DNA of 64,000 nt from an uncultured Prevotella sp. (GCA_944319815.1 CALUEX010000005.1:1-64000), one strand, 5' to 3'. Shown: positions 26,035 through 35,290, numbered from the stretch's first letter. Numbers and translations are program-made. Notes: generated by a model not told the origin, from the sequence alone.

Positions 26035-26817
26035 TTATTCATCTTTATCTTGGGCCGCGCGATGTATGCTAAGGCTCATGCTTTCGTAAATTTGCTTGTA
26101 AATAGGATTGTCGCGGAGCATCTCCGCTTGCATCCGTATCACGTTCTGGTCGTACCGCACGGCCGGTCCCGTTTGTGCGTCGATGGGCTTCAGGTGGTGC
26201 ACCTTGCGCGCCGTCTCGTCTATCAGGGGCAGCATGATGTCGAACGGCACGCCGTGCCGCGCCAGTATGTCCGACGAGATGGCGTAACAATGGTTAACGA
26301 AGTTGCAGGCAAACACCGCCGCCAGGTGCAGGTGCTTGCGCCCCTCGGAGTTGAGCGGGGCCACGCGGCCCGACACAGAGTGCGCCAGCGTGCTTACGGT
26401 CTCGAACGACAAGTCGTCGCTCCACTCAATAAAGCACGGTATTTCGCCAAAGTCCAACAGCCTGTCCTTCGAGAATGTCTGCATAGGGTACAGCACGCCG
26501 TAATGCAGGGCCATACCCTCGAACACGCCGGCCGATACGCTCCCGGCCGTATGCAAGAACACCTTTTCCTCCCTACCCTCGCACAAGCGCGGCACAAGTT
26601 CGGCCAGCACGCTGTCCTTCACTGCCACTATGTACACGTCGGCGTCACGGCTCACCTTTTCCAAATCAGTGACTGGCGAACCGCCCAGCATCTCGGCCAG
26701 GCGCGAAGCCGACGCTTGCGTCCGGCTGTACACCTGCAATATGTCATTACCTGCGCCAAGCAAGGCCCTGCCCAAATTCGTGGCCACGTTGCCCGCGCCT
26801 ACCATTACGATTTTCAT
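26035..26817 (-). CDS. Rossmann-fold oxidoreductase, DUF2520 type
   Basis: 260 residues from the ATG at 26817, which gives MKIVMVGAGNVATNLGRAL, a clean dinucleotide-binding start; an ATG at 26931 would add 38 residues that run into intergenic repeat sequence and is rejected. The N-terminal NAD(P) domain resembles F420/pyrroline-carboxylate reductase-like folds, and the C-terminal helical DUF2520 domain contains HLHLAAVFACNFVNHCY. The substrate is unknown. Coupled to kdsC (3-bp spacing). This order is frequent in Bacteroidetes and suggests a link with cell envelope sugars, though no direct role is known to me. Confidence 0.88.
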   Translation of the reverse strand: MKIVMVGAGNVATNLGRALLGAGNDILQVYSRTQASASRLAEMLGGSPVTDLEKVSRDADVYIVAVKDSVLAELVPRLCEGREEKVFLHTAGSVSAGVFEGMALHYGVLYPMQTFSKDRLLDFGEIPCFIEWSDDLSFETVSTLAHSVSGRVAPLNSEGRKHLHLAAVFACNFVNHCYAISSDILARHGVPFDIMLPLIDETARKVHHLKPIDAQTGPAVRYDQNVIRMQAEMLRDNPIYKQIYESMSLSIHRAAQDKDE

Positions 26818-26869
26818 CCTTAAACAAATATACCTATCAATATAACCGCTGCCGCAACAGCCGCAAAAA

Positions 26870-26965
26870 GACCATCTTGCAAAACGTGGCCTTTCGCCTC
26901 GCAAAAGGGCATCTTTCTCACTGCCATTCATGGCCTTTCAAACGCTGAAAGGACACATATTGCAA
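26870..26965. repeat. AAAGG/GGCC module in the gap between divergent genes
   Basis: Words CAAAACGTGGCCTTTCGCC, GCAAAAGGGCATCTTT, ATGGCCTTTCA and TGAAAGGACACATATTGC follow one another. They match the module at 56705-56800 most closely (there CGCCTTGCAAAAGGTGGCATATTGC). Confidence 0.6.
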
Positions 26966-27035
26966 ACCGGCTCGGAGCCGCCAGCCGGCAACCTTGCGCA
27001 AAGGTAGGCAATAAAAGGGAAAATAACGTACCCTT

Positions 27036-27067
27036 ATTGTTTTTTTAGAAAAGATTTATTATTTTTG
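27036..27067 (+). promoter_or_regulatory. Promoter directly abutting the 27072 gene
   Basis: ATTG (27036-27039), 20 nt, TATTTTTG (27060-27067). The start of transcription would fall at about 27072-27074, right at the ATG, so the message may be leaderless. Confidence 0.55.
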
Positions 27068-27071
27068 CGGT

Positions 27072-28043
27072 ATGAACGAAATCAACGTCGTCATCGTCAC
27101 CAAAGGCAAGGACTTGCCGCCGATGGGCTGCAAGAACTTCTTTCACAGCGAAGCCCTGTTCAGGATGATAGAGAACACTCCCGGACAAAGGCCATACATG
27201 GCGATAGCATACGACGGCGGCAAGATAGTGGGGCATATGCTCGTGATGCTGCGCCGACGGGGGTCGCTCATACCTCCATACCTGTTCACCCAGGCGAGAG
27301 TCTACGGCGAAGGCGAATACGAGGAGGGCTGCGACAAGGAGGAAGTGTTCGGCCAAATACTGCAGCACACAATGAAGAAGCTGCGCCGGGATTTGTGCCT
27401 GTACGTAGAGTTCAGCGACCTCAGCGTAAAAATGTTCGGCTACGGAAAGTTCAGGGAAAACGGCTTCTTCCCCGTTCACTGGATGGAAATCCACAACTCG
27501 CTGCACAGCCTACCTCCGGCCAAGCGCCTTACATACAGGACGAGGAAAAACATCATCAAGGCAAGAAGGGCCGGACTGACAACGGCAATAGCACAGACCG
27601 AGAAAGAATACAACGACTTTTTCAGGATTATCAAGAACTACTTGACGTTCAATATAAGGATGTACATCCCTGACCTGCGCCTGTTCCACGAGCTAAAGGA
27701 CAACGGCAGCTGCAAACTTTTCATAACCAAATACAACGGCAAAATCATCAGCGGATGCCTATGCGTTTACTCCGACGGCAACTGCTACCTGTGGTACTTG
27801 GCCTCAAGACACAAAATCCACCGTAGGCGCGTCAACGCCCTTACCGTCTGGGGCGCCATGCAAGACGCCTACGAGGACGGCTACAGGCACGTATATTTCA
27901 TGGACGTCGGCCTGCCATTCAGGAAAAACCGCTTCCGCGAGTTCATCCTCGGCTTCGGCGGCAAGCCCGTCGGCACATACAGGTGGTTCCGCTTTTCGTT
28001 CAAATGGCTCAACAACATCCTGTCGTGGATTTACCGTGAATGA
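27072..28043 (+). CDS. FemAB/GNAT-fold acyltransferase-like protein
   Basis: 323 residues. The pattern of two GNAT-like halves can be seen: CKNFFHSEALFRMIENTPGQ near 20-39, a basic linker RTRKNIIKARRAGL (about 157-170), then LFITKYNGKIISGCLCVYSD, LWYLASRHKIHRRRVNALTVWGAMQDA and DVGLPFRKNRFREFILGFGGKP, the last two typical of Bacteroidetes GNAT/FemAB-like proteins in envelope or exopolysaccharide loci. It probably transfers an acyl or aminoacyl group to a sugar or lipid acceptor. No operon partner; the TonB receptor gene follows after 108 bp. Confidence 0.75.
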   Translation: MNEINVVIVTKGKDLPPMGCKNFFHSEALFRMIENTPGQRPYMAIAYDGGKIVGHMLVMLRRRGSLIPPYLFTQARVYGEGEYEEGCDKEEVFGQILQHTMKKLRRDLCLYVEFSDLSVKMFGYGKFRENGFFPVHWMEIHNSLHSLPPAKRLTYRTRKNIIKARRAGLTTAIAQTEKEYNDFFRIIKNYLTFNIRMYIPDLRLFHELKDNGSCKLFITKYNGKIISGCLCVYSDGNCYLWYLASRHKIHRRRVNALTVWGAMQDAYEDGYRHVYFMDVGLPFRKNRFREFILGFGGKPVGTYRWFRFSFKWLNNILSWIYRE

Positions 28044-28151
28044 ACGCCGCCACGACCGCCCTCACTACCGTTTCCCGTTTGCCGCCCTTAACTGCCGTCA
28101 AATAACATCACGGGCACAATATTTCAGGCACGGCAGCGTTATATATACCAA

Positions 28152-30530
28152 ATGGCAAAAATACGTTTCATCATAATAACCATATCGCTGCTTCTGGCCT
28201 CAATAGGCGCAAAGGCGCAATCTTTCACGTTGCAGGGGAAAGTAACCGATGAACAAATGAACCCAATCGAGCTGGCCACCGTCGCCGTAATACAGCAAGG
28301 CAAGATGACGATGACCAACCTGAAGGGCGAATACTCCATAAGGCTCCAGTCTGCCGACAGCGTGGTAGTAAGGTTCTCCATGCTGGGCTACAAGACGAAG
28401 ACCCGCGTGCTTAGGCGTCCGAGGGGCAAGCAGACGCTGCTCATACAGCTGTACAGCGACAACGAACTGGCCGGTGTCACCGTCACGGAGCAACGTCGCC
28501 AGATGGGCAGCACGCAGCAACTTGACGTTGAAGACCTGAAAAAGGCACCGAGCGTTACGGGCAACGCCGTCGAGGAACTGATACAGTCGCAAGCCGGAGT
28601 GTCAACCCACAGCGAACTGTCGTCACAATACAACGTGCGCGGCGGCAGCTTCGACGAGAACAGCGTATACATCAACAACGTAGAAATCTACCGCCCGTTC
28701 CTCGTGCGCAGCGGCCAACAGGAAGGCCTGTCAATCATCAACCCCGACATGGTGGAGTCAGTCGGCTTTTCCACTGGCGGCTTCGAAGCCAAGTATGACG
28801 ACAAGATGTCGTCAGTGCTCGACATTACTTACAAGAGGCCAAAGAAGTTCGAGGCCAACGTATCGGGAAGCCTTCTTGGCGCAAGCGCATACGTAGGCTT
28901 CAGCACGAAGAAGTTTTCGTGGAGCAACGGCCTGCGCTACAAGACCAACAAGTACCTGCTCGGCTCGCTCGAGACAAACGGGGAGTACCAGCCGAACTAC
29001 CTCGACTACCAGACTTACCTTACTTACGAACCAAGCAAGCGGTGGTCAATAGAGTTGCTCGGCGACATATCGGAGAACCATTACAACTTCTACCCCGAAG
29101 ACCGCGAGACCTCTTTCGGCACGCTTGAAAACGTCAAGTCGTTCCGTGTCTACTTCGACGGAAAGGAGAAGGACGTCTTCCGCACGTATTTCGGCTCTTT
29201 AAGCATAACGAGAAAGTTCGGCGAACGTACAAAGGTGTCGCTTTCCGCCTCGGCATTCCACACCAACGAGCAGGAAAAATACGACATTCAAGGGCAATAC
29301 TGGCTGACGCAGACCGAGACAAGCGAGAACCTCGGCGTGGGCACTTACATGGAACACGCCCGCAACTACCTTGAGGCTACGGTGAAAAGCCTGAAACTAA
29401 CCCTCAGCCACAAGACGCGCAAACATGACATCCTGGCCGGACTGACCTATAAAATCGAAAGCATCAAGGAGAACAGCAAGGAGTACGAGATGCGCGACTC
29501 AAGCGGTTACAGCATTCCGCACACGGGCGAAGACCTGTACATGATATATTCGCTCAACGCACGCAACCAGCTTGACGCCAACCGCCTGGAGACGTTCGTA
29601 CAAGACACATGGCGCTTCACCAGCCGCGGAGGGCACACGTTCTTTACGCTCAACTACGGCATACGCTTCAGCCACTGGAACTTCAACAAGGAGAGCATCG
29701 TCAGTCCACGCGTGTCGCTCGGCGTCGTGCCGGCGTTCAACCACGACGTAACGCTGCGCTTCGCCACAGGTATCTACTACCAGGCACCGTTCTTCAAGGA
29801 ACTGCGCGATACCGCCACGGTAAACGGGGTGACGCACGCCACACTGCGGCGAGACATAAAGAGCCAACGCTCTATACACTTCATAGCCGGCTTCGACTAT
29901 CGTTTCAAGATGAAAGAAAGGCCTTACAAGTTTACGGCTGAGGCTTATTATAAAGCCCTTTCAAACATAGTACCCTACACGGTAGACAACGTTAAAATCG
30001 TGTACGACGCGAGCCAGCAGTGCAGCGGGCACGCCATGGGTCTCGACCTTAAGCTCTACGGCGAGTTCGTGCCGGGCACAGACTCGTGGGTGAGCTTGTC
30101 ACTGATGGACACTAAAATCAACATCAACGGCAAGAGCATCCCCATGCCGACTGACCAACGCTACTCCGTTAACCTTTTCTTCACCGATTATTTCCCCGGA
30201 ACCGACCGCTGGCGGATGTCGCTGAAGATGGCTTTTGCCGACGGACTGCCGTTCGGCGCACCCCACCGCAGCCTTGACACTATGCCCTTCCGTGCCCCGG
30301 CATACAAGCGCGTAGACATTGGCATGAGCTATCGCCTGCTCAACAACGAGAACCGCAGCCGCAAGTCAATATTCCGCAACATCTGGCTTGGGGTTGATTG
30401 CCTCAACTTGCTCGGCATAAGCAACGTCAACTCGTATTATTGGGTAACTGACGTTACAAACCATCAATACGCCGTGCCCAACTACCTGACAGGCCGCCAA
30501 ATCAACGTTAAGGCATCGTTTGAGTTCTAA
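28152..30530 (+). CDS. TonB-dependent outer membrane receptor
   Basis: 792 residues. Signal peptide to about residue 23 (IGAKAQ), a CarboxypepD_reg-like domain (24-105, with LQGKVTDEQMNPIELATVAV), plug domain (about 115-225: NAVEELIQSQAGVSTHSELS, YNVRGGSFDENSVYINNVEI) and a beta barrel ending in QINVKASFEF with the terminal Phe. There is no SusD-like gene beside it, so it is unlikely to be a SusCD glycan importer; siderophore, vitamin or peptide uptake is possible. The gene ends at a strong terminator facing the fucose operon. Confidence 0.93.
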   Translation: MAKIRFIIITISLLLASIGAKAQSFTLQGKVTDEQMNPIELATVAVIQQGKMTMTNLKGEYSIRLQSADSVVVRFSMLGYKTKTRVLRRPRGKQTLLIQLYSDNELAGVTVTEQRRQMGSTQQLDVEDLKKAPSVTGNAVEELIQSQAGVSTHSELSSQYNVRGGSFDENSVYINNVEIYRPFLVRSGQQEGLSIINPDMVESVGFSTGGFEAKYDDKMSSVLDITYKRPKKFEANVSGSLLGASAYVGFSTKKFSWSNGLRYKTNKYLLGSLETNGEYQPNYLDYQTYLTYEPSKRWSIELLGDISENHYNFYPEDRETSFGTLENVKSFRVYFDGKEKDVFRTYFGSLSITRKFGERTKVSLSASAFHTNEQEKYDIQGQYWLTQTETSENLGVGTYMEHARNYLEATVKSLKLTLSHKTRKHDILAGLTYKIESIKENSKEYEMRDSSGYSIPHTGEDLYMIYSLNARNQLDANRLETFVQDTWRFTSRGGHTFFTLNYGIRFSHWNFNKESIVSPRVSLGVVPAFNHDVTLRFATGIYYQAPFFKELRDTATVNGVTHATLRRDIKSQRSIHFIAGFDYRFKMKERPYKFTAEAYYKALSNIVPYTVDNVKIVYDASQQCSGHAMGLDLKLYGEFVPGTDSWVSLSLMDTKININGKSIPMPTDQRYSVNLFFTDYFPGTDRWRMSLKMAFADGLPFGAPHRSLDTMPFRAPAYKRVDIGMSYRLLNNENRSRKSIFRNIWLGVDCLNLLGISNVNSYYWVTDVTNHQYAVPNYLTGRQINVKASFEF

Positions 30531-30551
30531 ACGCTAACCAAGCGCAACAAA

Positions 30552-30586
30552 AAAGGCGGCAAACCGCATTGCGGCTTGCCGCCTTT
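30552..30586. terminator. Bidirectional terminator between TonB receptor and fucose operon
   Basis: GC-rich stem AAAGGCGGCAA...TTGCCGCCTTT with a short imperfect inner stem (CCGC/GCGG), flanked by A and T runs; lies between two convergent genes. Confidence 0.8.
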
Positions 30587-30601
30587 AATCAAATATTTAC
30601 G

Positions 30602-31618
30602 TTAAAACTCAACCAATATGCGGAACACCTTGCCGGGGTTCTCGCTCCATTCCTTCATGGCTGCAGCCGCGTCTTCGGGCTTCACCACCTTGGTAATGAA
30701 CTTCTCGATAGGATACTTGCCCGTGTTAATGCTGTTGATGACTGCACGGAAATCAGACGGAGTAGCGTTGCGCGAGCCCCTTATGTCAAGTTCCTTCTGC
30801 ACAAACAGCTTCGTCTGGAAGGCCACTTCCTTCTGTGAATAGCCAATGCACGTAACACATCCGGTAAAGCCAACCTCGTTGACAGCCATAACATAAGTCA
30901 CAGGACTGCCAACTGCCTCGATTACAACGTCAGCCCCGCGTCCTCCTGTTATTTCCTGTATACGCTCATGCACGTTTTCCGTCATCGTGTTAACGGTGTA
31001 TTCCGCACCGGCCTCACGTGCAAGGGCAAGTTTCTCGTCGTCAATGTCTGCAGCTATGACCTTGGCCCCGCGCAGCGACGAACGCACCACGGCACCAAGT
31101 CCAACCATGCCGCAGCCTATCACCATGACGAAGCTGTTGTCGGTGACTCCTGCACGCGAAACGGCATGGAAGCCAACGCTCATAGGCTCAATCAGGGCAC
31201 AACTGCGCACGGGAATGTCCCCGGCAGGTATGATTTTCTGCCAAGGCAGGGCTGCATACTCACACATTACGCCCTGACGCTGCACTCCAAGCGTCTCGTT
31301 ATGCTCGCAAGCGTTGTAGCGTCCGTTGTGGCACGAGGGGCAGTTGCCGCAGTTTGTGTACGGATTTAACGTCACAACCATACCCTTGGTGAACCCTTCG
31401 GGCACGTCGCTGCCTACCTCCTCTATCACGGCACCAACCTCGTGACCCGGCACTACGGGCATTTTCACCATCGGGTTGCGCCCGAGATACGTATTAAGGT
31501 CTGACCCGCAGAAACCTACATACTTGATTTTTACCAACACTTCTCCAGCCTTCAACACTGGCTTCTCAATTTCGGCCACACCCATCTCGAGGGGTTTGGC
31601 AATACGAACTGCTTTCAT
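30602..31618 (-). CDS. Zinc-dependent medium-chain dehydrogenase (fucose operon)
   Basis: 338 residues. Catalytic zinc ligands C37 (GFCGSD) and H59/E60 (PGHEVG), structural zinc cysteines in NCGNCPSCHNGRYNAC (about 93-108) and the Rossmann motif VIGCGMVGLGAV near 165. Close in type to sorbitol/threonine dehydrogenase-like enzymes. As last gene of a unit with a FucP symporter, a lactonase-like amidohydrolase and an aldo-keto reductase, it likely oxidises a later acid intermediate such as 2-keto-3-deoxy-L-fuconate; that role is inferred from context. Confidence 0.88.
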   Translation of the reverse strand: MKAVRIAKPLEMGVAEIEKPVLKAGEVLVKIKYVGFCGSDLNTYLGRNPMVKMPVVPGHEVGAVIEEVGSDVPEGFTKGMVVTLNPYTNCGNCPSCHNGRYNACEHNETLGVQRQGVMCEYAALPWQKIIPAGDIPVRSCALIEPMSVGFHAVSRAGVTDNSFVMVIGCGMVGLGAVVRSSLRGAKVIAADIDDEKLALAREAGAEYTVNTMTENVHERIQEITGGRGADVVIEAVGSPVTYVMAVNEVGFTGCVTCIGYSQKEVAFQTKLFVQKELDIRGSRNATPSDFRAVINSINTGKYPIEKFITKVVKPEDAAAAMKEWSENPGKVFRILVEF

Positions 31619-31709
31619 TAATTTAATGGTTAATCTATATTTACTATGTTATTTTCATCCAACAATGCCACAAACGCGGCCAAACCGCACAGCATCATGC
31701 ACCGTAACG

Positions 31710-32963
31710 TCACTTGACCTTATAACCTCGCCAGCCATAATAAGCACAGAACGCGAAGCAAACCAACGGCACTATGTAGGCAATGTGGTATATATGCTCG
31801 TTGACGTGCATAACGTATGCCGTGAACTGGGGCAGACAAGCATTGCCGACTATGGCCATAACGAGGAATGCCGAACCGCTCTTTGTCTGGTCGCCAAGCC
31901 CCTGCAAGGCCAACGAGAACTGCGTAGGATAGATTATCGACATAAAGAACGACACGGCGAGCATGGCATAAAGACCTACATATCCGCCGAAAACGCTGAT
32001 TACGACGCAAAGGGCTATCAGCATAAGCGAATAGAACATCAGCATACGTTGCGGACTGAACTTGACCATCAAGGCCGTGCCGACCCAACGGCCGACAAGG
32101 AAGGCAAGCATATAAAAGCCGAAGAACGTCGTTGCCGTGGCTTCGTCAAGACCTGCGTAAACGCAGCAATAGACCAGGAAAAGGCTGTTGATGGCCGTCT
32201 GTCCGCCGTTGTAGAAGAACTGGGCGATTACTCCCCAGCGCAGGTGGGAATGCTTCCACACCGAGAAGTCTATCAACTTTGCATCCTTGCCGCCGCTTCC
32301 GGCATCGCTTTCGTCGGCAATCTTGGGGAATTTCGTAAACACGAAGACCAGCGCAACGACAACAAGCAACAAGCCCAACACCAAGTAAGGCAGGCGCATG
32401 GCTTCCGTCTCCTGCTGTATGTAGCCTTCCCAGCCGCCTTCATAACCGGCGGGCAAGGTCTCACGGGTATAGTTGTTGCCGCTCAAGACGAGCTTGCTCA
32501 AGAACATGGCAGCGATGAACGCACCCAAGCCATTGAACGACTGGGCGAGGTTCAGGCGGCGTATAGCCCCCTCGGGCTTGCCCAGCACCGTAACGTAAGG
32601 GTTGGCCGCAGTCTCAAGGAAGCACATACCCGTGGCGATGATGAACAGCACACACAGGTAAACCCAATAAGACTTGACCAACGAAGCTGGAAAGAACAGG
32701 AAGCCTCCGCAAGCCGCAAGCAACAAGCCGAACACGATGCCGGCCTTGTAGCTGTAGCGTTTCATGAACATGGCGATTGGTATCGGGAAGATGAAATACG
32801 CCAGCCAATAGGCGCTCTCGGTAAAAGAGGCCTCGAAAGTGTTAAGCTCGCAGGTCTTCATCAGCTGCCTTATCATCGTGGGCAACAGGTTACTGCTTAT
32901 TGCCCAGAGGAAAAACAGGCAGAATATCAAGGCCAAAGGTATGATGTAATTATTCTTTTTCAT
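31710..32963 (-). CDS. fucP: L-fucose:H+ symporter-like MFS transporter
   Basis: 417 residues with 12 membrane segments. It shows the FucP-group N-terminus (LALIFCLFFLWAISSNLLPT, then SAYWLAYFIFPIPIAMFMKR) and the signature FLETAANPYVTVLGKP followed by RRLNLAQSFNGLGAF. FucP imports L-fucose with protons across the inner membrane; relatives in this group also take glucose, galactose or N-acetylglucosamine, so fucose is the best but not the only choice. Its place beside the two sugar-oxidising enzymes supports fucose or a similar 6-deoxy or L-galacto sugar. Confidence 0.85.
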   Translation of the reverse strand: MKKNNYIIPLALIFCLFFLWAISSNLLPTMIRQLMKTCELNTFEASFTESAYWLAYFIFPIPIAMFMKRYSYKAGIVFGLLLAACGGFLFFPASLVKSYWVYLCVLFIIATGMCFLETAANPYVTVLGKPEGAIRRLNLAQSFNGLGAFIAAMFLSKLVLSGNNYTRETLPAGYEGGWEGYIQQETEAMRLPYLVLGLLLVVVALVFVFTKFPKIADESDAGSGGKDAKLIDFSVWKHSHLRWGVIAQFFYNGGQTAINSLFLVYCCVYAGLDEATATTFFGFYMLAFLVGRWVGTALMVKFSPQRMLMFYSLMLIALCVVISVFGGYVGLYAMLAVSFFMSIIYPTQFSLALQGLGDQTKSGSAFLVMAIVGNACLPQFTAYVMHVNEHIYHIAYIVPLVCFAFCAYYGWRGYKVK

Positions 32964-33011
32964 TGTTTACAGGTTAAGTAGTTTCATTATGCCAGGCCGT
33001 ATAACAAGTTG

Positions 33012-33935
33012 TCACTCTGACATATTCTTAATATAAGGTAAAGACGGAAGGTTGCCGAAACCGTAGAACTTACGGGCGTTCTCGCCAAGGAACAGCCGTT
33101 TTTCGGTGTCTGTCAAGCCGTCGGCCTTGCACACGAAGTCGTATGACATCTTGTAAGTTATGGCCGTGATAGTGCGCGGATAGTCAGAGCCCCACATCAG
33201 CTTGTCAGCCCCAACCATGTCGATTGCCTCGCGTATGGCCTTCACCGCACCCTTGAAAGGATAAAACTCGCTGTTGAAAAGCCACGTTATTCCGCCCGAC
33301 TCGATTAATACATTCTCGTTCAAGGCCAGCTTCACTTGGTCTTCCCACCCCGGGGCTGTCACCATGCCGAAGTGCCCCACGGCTATTTTCAGCTTCGGGC
33401 ACTCCTGGATTACTTCCTTTATCTCGCCCGTTTGCAGGTTGTTTTCGGCAAGGCAAACCGAGAGTATCATGCCGCGTTCTTCCATCATGTGGAACATCTC
33501 CATCATTTCGGGCGAGTTAAGGTACACCCGCCTGTCGTCAAGCAGCAGCCTGTGGCCGGGTATGGCGATGCCCTTGAAGCCGCGGTCGGCCAACTCTCGT
33601 GCGTCGTTGATGAACCCCGGCTTGAAATAGTCGCACATACCGAACACGAAGAAGCGGTCGGGATACTTGCGCTTCACGCTCTCAAGATAATCGTTCTGCA
33701 AGCCGTCGATAAACTCTTGCACCACGACCGCACCGCCCACGCGGGCATAATTCATGTTAGAAATGAACACCTCGGCACTGTTAACGCCGTCAATCATGAA
33801 CGGAGGAAGCATCTGCACCTCCTCCGTAAGGAAGAACGAACGGCCGTTCTCGGTAGTCCTTATCGGCATTCCGTTCCATGTCGTGTCTTGGCGCAGCCAC
33901 AAGTGCGAGTGCGCATCGATAATAGTATATTCCAT
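33012..33935 (-). CDS. Amidohydrolase_2-family lactonase, L-fuconolactonase-like
   Basis: 307 residues, TIM-barrel amidohydrolase with the HxH motif in IDAHSHLWL (residues 6-14), a metal-site His in KIAVGHFGMV and the late Asp in LMWGSDYPRT. Family members include L-fucono-1,5-lactonase and L-rhamnonolactonase. In this operon it should open the lactone made by the aldo-keto reductase, giving L-fuconate. It lies between the reductase gene and fucP. Confidence 0.82.
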   Translation of the reverse strand: MEYTIIDAHSHLWLRQDTTWNGMPIRTTENGRSFFLTEEVQMLPPFMIDGVNSAEVFISNMNYARVGGAVVVQEFIDGLQNDYLESVKRKYPDRFFVFGMCDYFKPGFINDARELADRGFKGIAIPGHRLLLDDRRVYLNSPEMMEMFHMMEERGMILSVCLAENNLQTGEIKEVIQECPKLKIAVGHFGMVTAPGWEDQVKLALNENVLIESGGITWLFNSEFYPFKGAVKAIREAIDMVGADKLMWGSDYPRTITAITYKMSYDFVCKADGLTDTEKRLFLGENARKFYGFGNLPSLPYIKNMSE

Positions 33936-33947
33936 TTCAGCAAATTA

Positions 33948-34032
33948 CGAAGTGAAGGGTTAAGAGTGAAGGACAAAGAATTTACGACCTATTCAATTAA
34001 ATTCTTCACCCTTCATTCCCATCTCTTAACTC
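33948..34032. repeat. Inverted degenerate repeat between lactonase and reductase genes
   Basis: Left half 33948-33984 has words GTGAAGGGTTAAGAGTGAAGG then AAAGAATTT; right half 34001-34032 carries the inverse words AATTCTTCACCC, TTCATT and CTCTTAACTC. The right half ends two bases before the reductase stop codon. It can form an imperfect hairpin inside the operon message. Confidence 0.55.
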
Positions 34033-34034
34033 AA

Positions 34035-34967
34035 TTAAGTGTTCGCCCAGCGCACGCGCATCTGGTCGCCTATTATTTTCTGCACCTCCTCAACTAACTG
34101 CGCGTCCATCGGGTCGTTCACGTAACCGATGTTCTTCAGCACGTTGGCCGGGTTGGCCGAGCTGAACAGCGTCGTGGCTATGCGCGGGTTGCTCGTTGAA
34201 TACTGCACGGCGAGCTTCTCGATTGGGTAGCCTTTCTCAGTGCAATAGTCAGCGGCGCGCTTGCAAGCGGCCTTCAACGGTTCGGGCGCAGGGTGCCAGT
34301 CGGGCGCGCCGCGCTGCGACAACAGGCCCATCGAGAACGGCGACGCATTGACAACGCCTACGTTGTTGGCCTCGAAGAAGTCAAGATAGTCGAGCAGCAT
34401 CTCGTCGTTCAGGCTGTAGTGGCAGAAGCTAAGCACTGACTCAACGGTGCCGGCCGGAACGTGCTCAATCACCCATTTCAGGTTCTCGGGCTGCAAGTCA
34501 GTAATGCCCACATGGCCTACGTCGCCCTTCTCGCGCAGCTTCACGAGGGCGGGCAGCGTCTCGTTCACCACCTGGTTAAGGTCGGCAAACTCCACGTCGT
34601 GAACGTTTATCAGGTCGATGTAGTCGATGTTGAGCCTTTCCATGCTCTCGTAGACACTCGCCGTGACGCGCTCTGCCGAATAGTCCCACGTGTTAACGCC
34701 GTCCTTGCCGTAGCGTCCAACCTTAGTTGAGAGGTAATACTTGTCGCGCGGTATTTCCTTCAGGGCCTTGCCCAATACGGTCTCTGCCTTGTAGTGGCCG
34801 TAGTACGGCGACACGTCGATGAAGTTTATGCCGTTGTCAACGGCCGTATGCACGGCCTTTATGCCTTCCGCCTCGCGTATGTCATGGAACACTCCGCCGA
34901 GCGACGACGCCCCGAAGCCCAAGTTTGACACGCGCATTCCTGTCTTTCCAAGTTCATTATATACCAT
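34035..34967 (-). CDS. Aldo-keto reductase, L-fucose/L-galactose dehydrogenase-like
   Basis: 310 residues from the ATG at 34967 (MVYNELGKTGMRVSNLGFG); the in-frame ATG at 35084 would add 39 residues lying across the promoter and is rejected. AKR catalytic set: D51 and Y56 in FIDVSPYYGHYKAE, K82 in YLSTKVGRYG, and His in LINVHDVEF. This group (like plant L-galactose dehydrogenase) oxidises L-fucose or L-galactose to the lactone with NAD(P). First gene of the minus-strand sugar operon, with promoter at 35084-35053. Confidence 0.88.
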   Translation of the reverse strand: MVYNELGKTGMRVSNLGFGASSLGGVFHDIREAEGIKAVHTAVDNGINFIDVSPYYGHYKAETVLGKALKEIPRDKYYLSTKVGRYGKDGVNTWDYSAERVTASVYESMERLNIDYIDLINVHDVEFADLNQVVNETLPALVKLREKGDVGHVGITDLQPENLKWVIEHVPAGTVESVLSFCHYSLNDEMLLDYLDFFEANNVGVVNASPFSMGLLSQRGAPDWHPAPEPLKAACKRAADYCTEKGYPIEKLAVQYSTSNPRIATTLFSSANPANVLKNIGYVNDPMDAQLVEEVQKIIGDQMRVRWANT

Positions 34968-35052
34968 AGTACCGAAAATTTGGTTATTATTATAATAACG
35001 TAAAAAAACACGATTTGTAATATCAAAAATGCTAAAAGATTGTAATTCGCAG

Positions 35053-35084
35053 CAAAAATATACACAGGCAGACCATTGCGGCAA
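35053..35084 (-). promoter_or_regulatory. Promoter of the fucose operon
   Basis: Minus strand TTG (35084-35082), 21 nt, TATTTTTG (35060-35053). Start expected near 35047, about 80 nt before the reductase ATG. Confidence 0.5.
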
Positions 35085-35192
35085 TTCTTTCCATCAAGAC
35101 GTGGAAAGCCGCACAAAACGCTGACAAATGTTTATATTTTTGCAGAAAATATGATATTTAGCTATTATTTTATAAAAATTCATGTCATTTTA

Positions 35193-35223
35193 TTTGTTTT
35201 TCAAGCAAAAAGGTATATCTTTG
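35193..35223 (+). promoter_or_regulatory. Promoter of gdhA
   Basis: TTTG (35193-35196), 19 nt, TATCTTTG (35216-35223), an exact consensus match. Start expected near 35229, leaving a 62-nt leader. A further TATTTTTG stands at 35135-35142 without a good partner. Nothing else was seen between the divergent promoters. Confidence 0.75.
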
Positions 35224-35290
35224 CAACCGACAAACAACTACATTACGCAATTTTATAGGACATTAAACAACCAATAAACGTAAAAAGATT

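Noticed and set aside
27036-27071. Ribosome binding site before the FemAB-like gene
   Set aside because: No purine-rich element is present; the region is taken up by the promoter itself.
31476-32981. A 501-codon open frame on the plus strand
   Set aside because: Antisense to fucP and the zinc dehydrogenase, with shadow composition and no motif.
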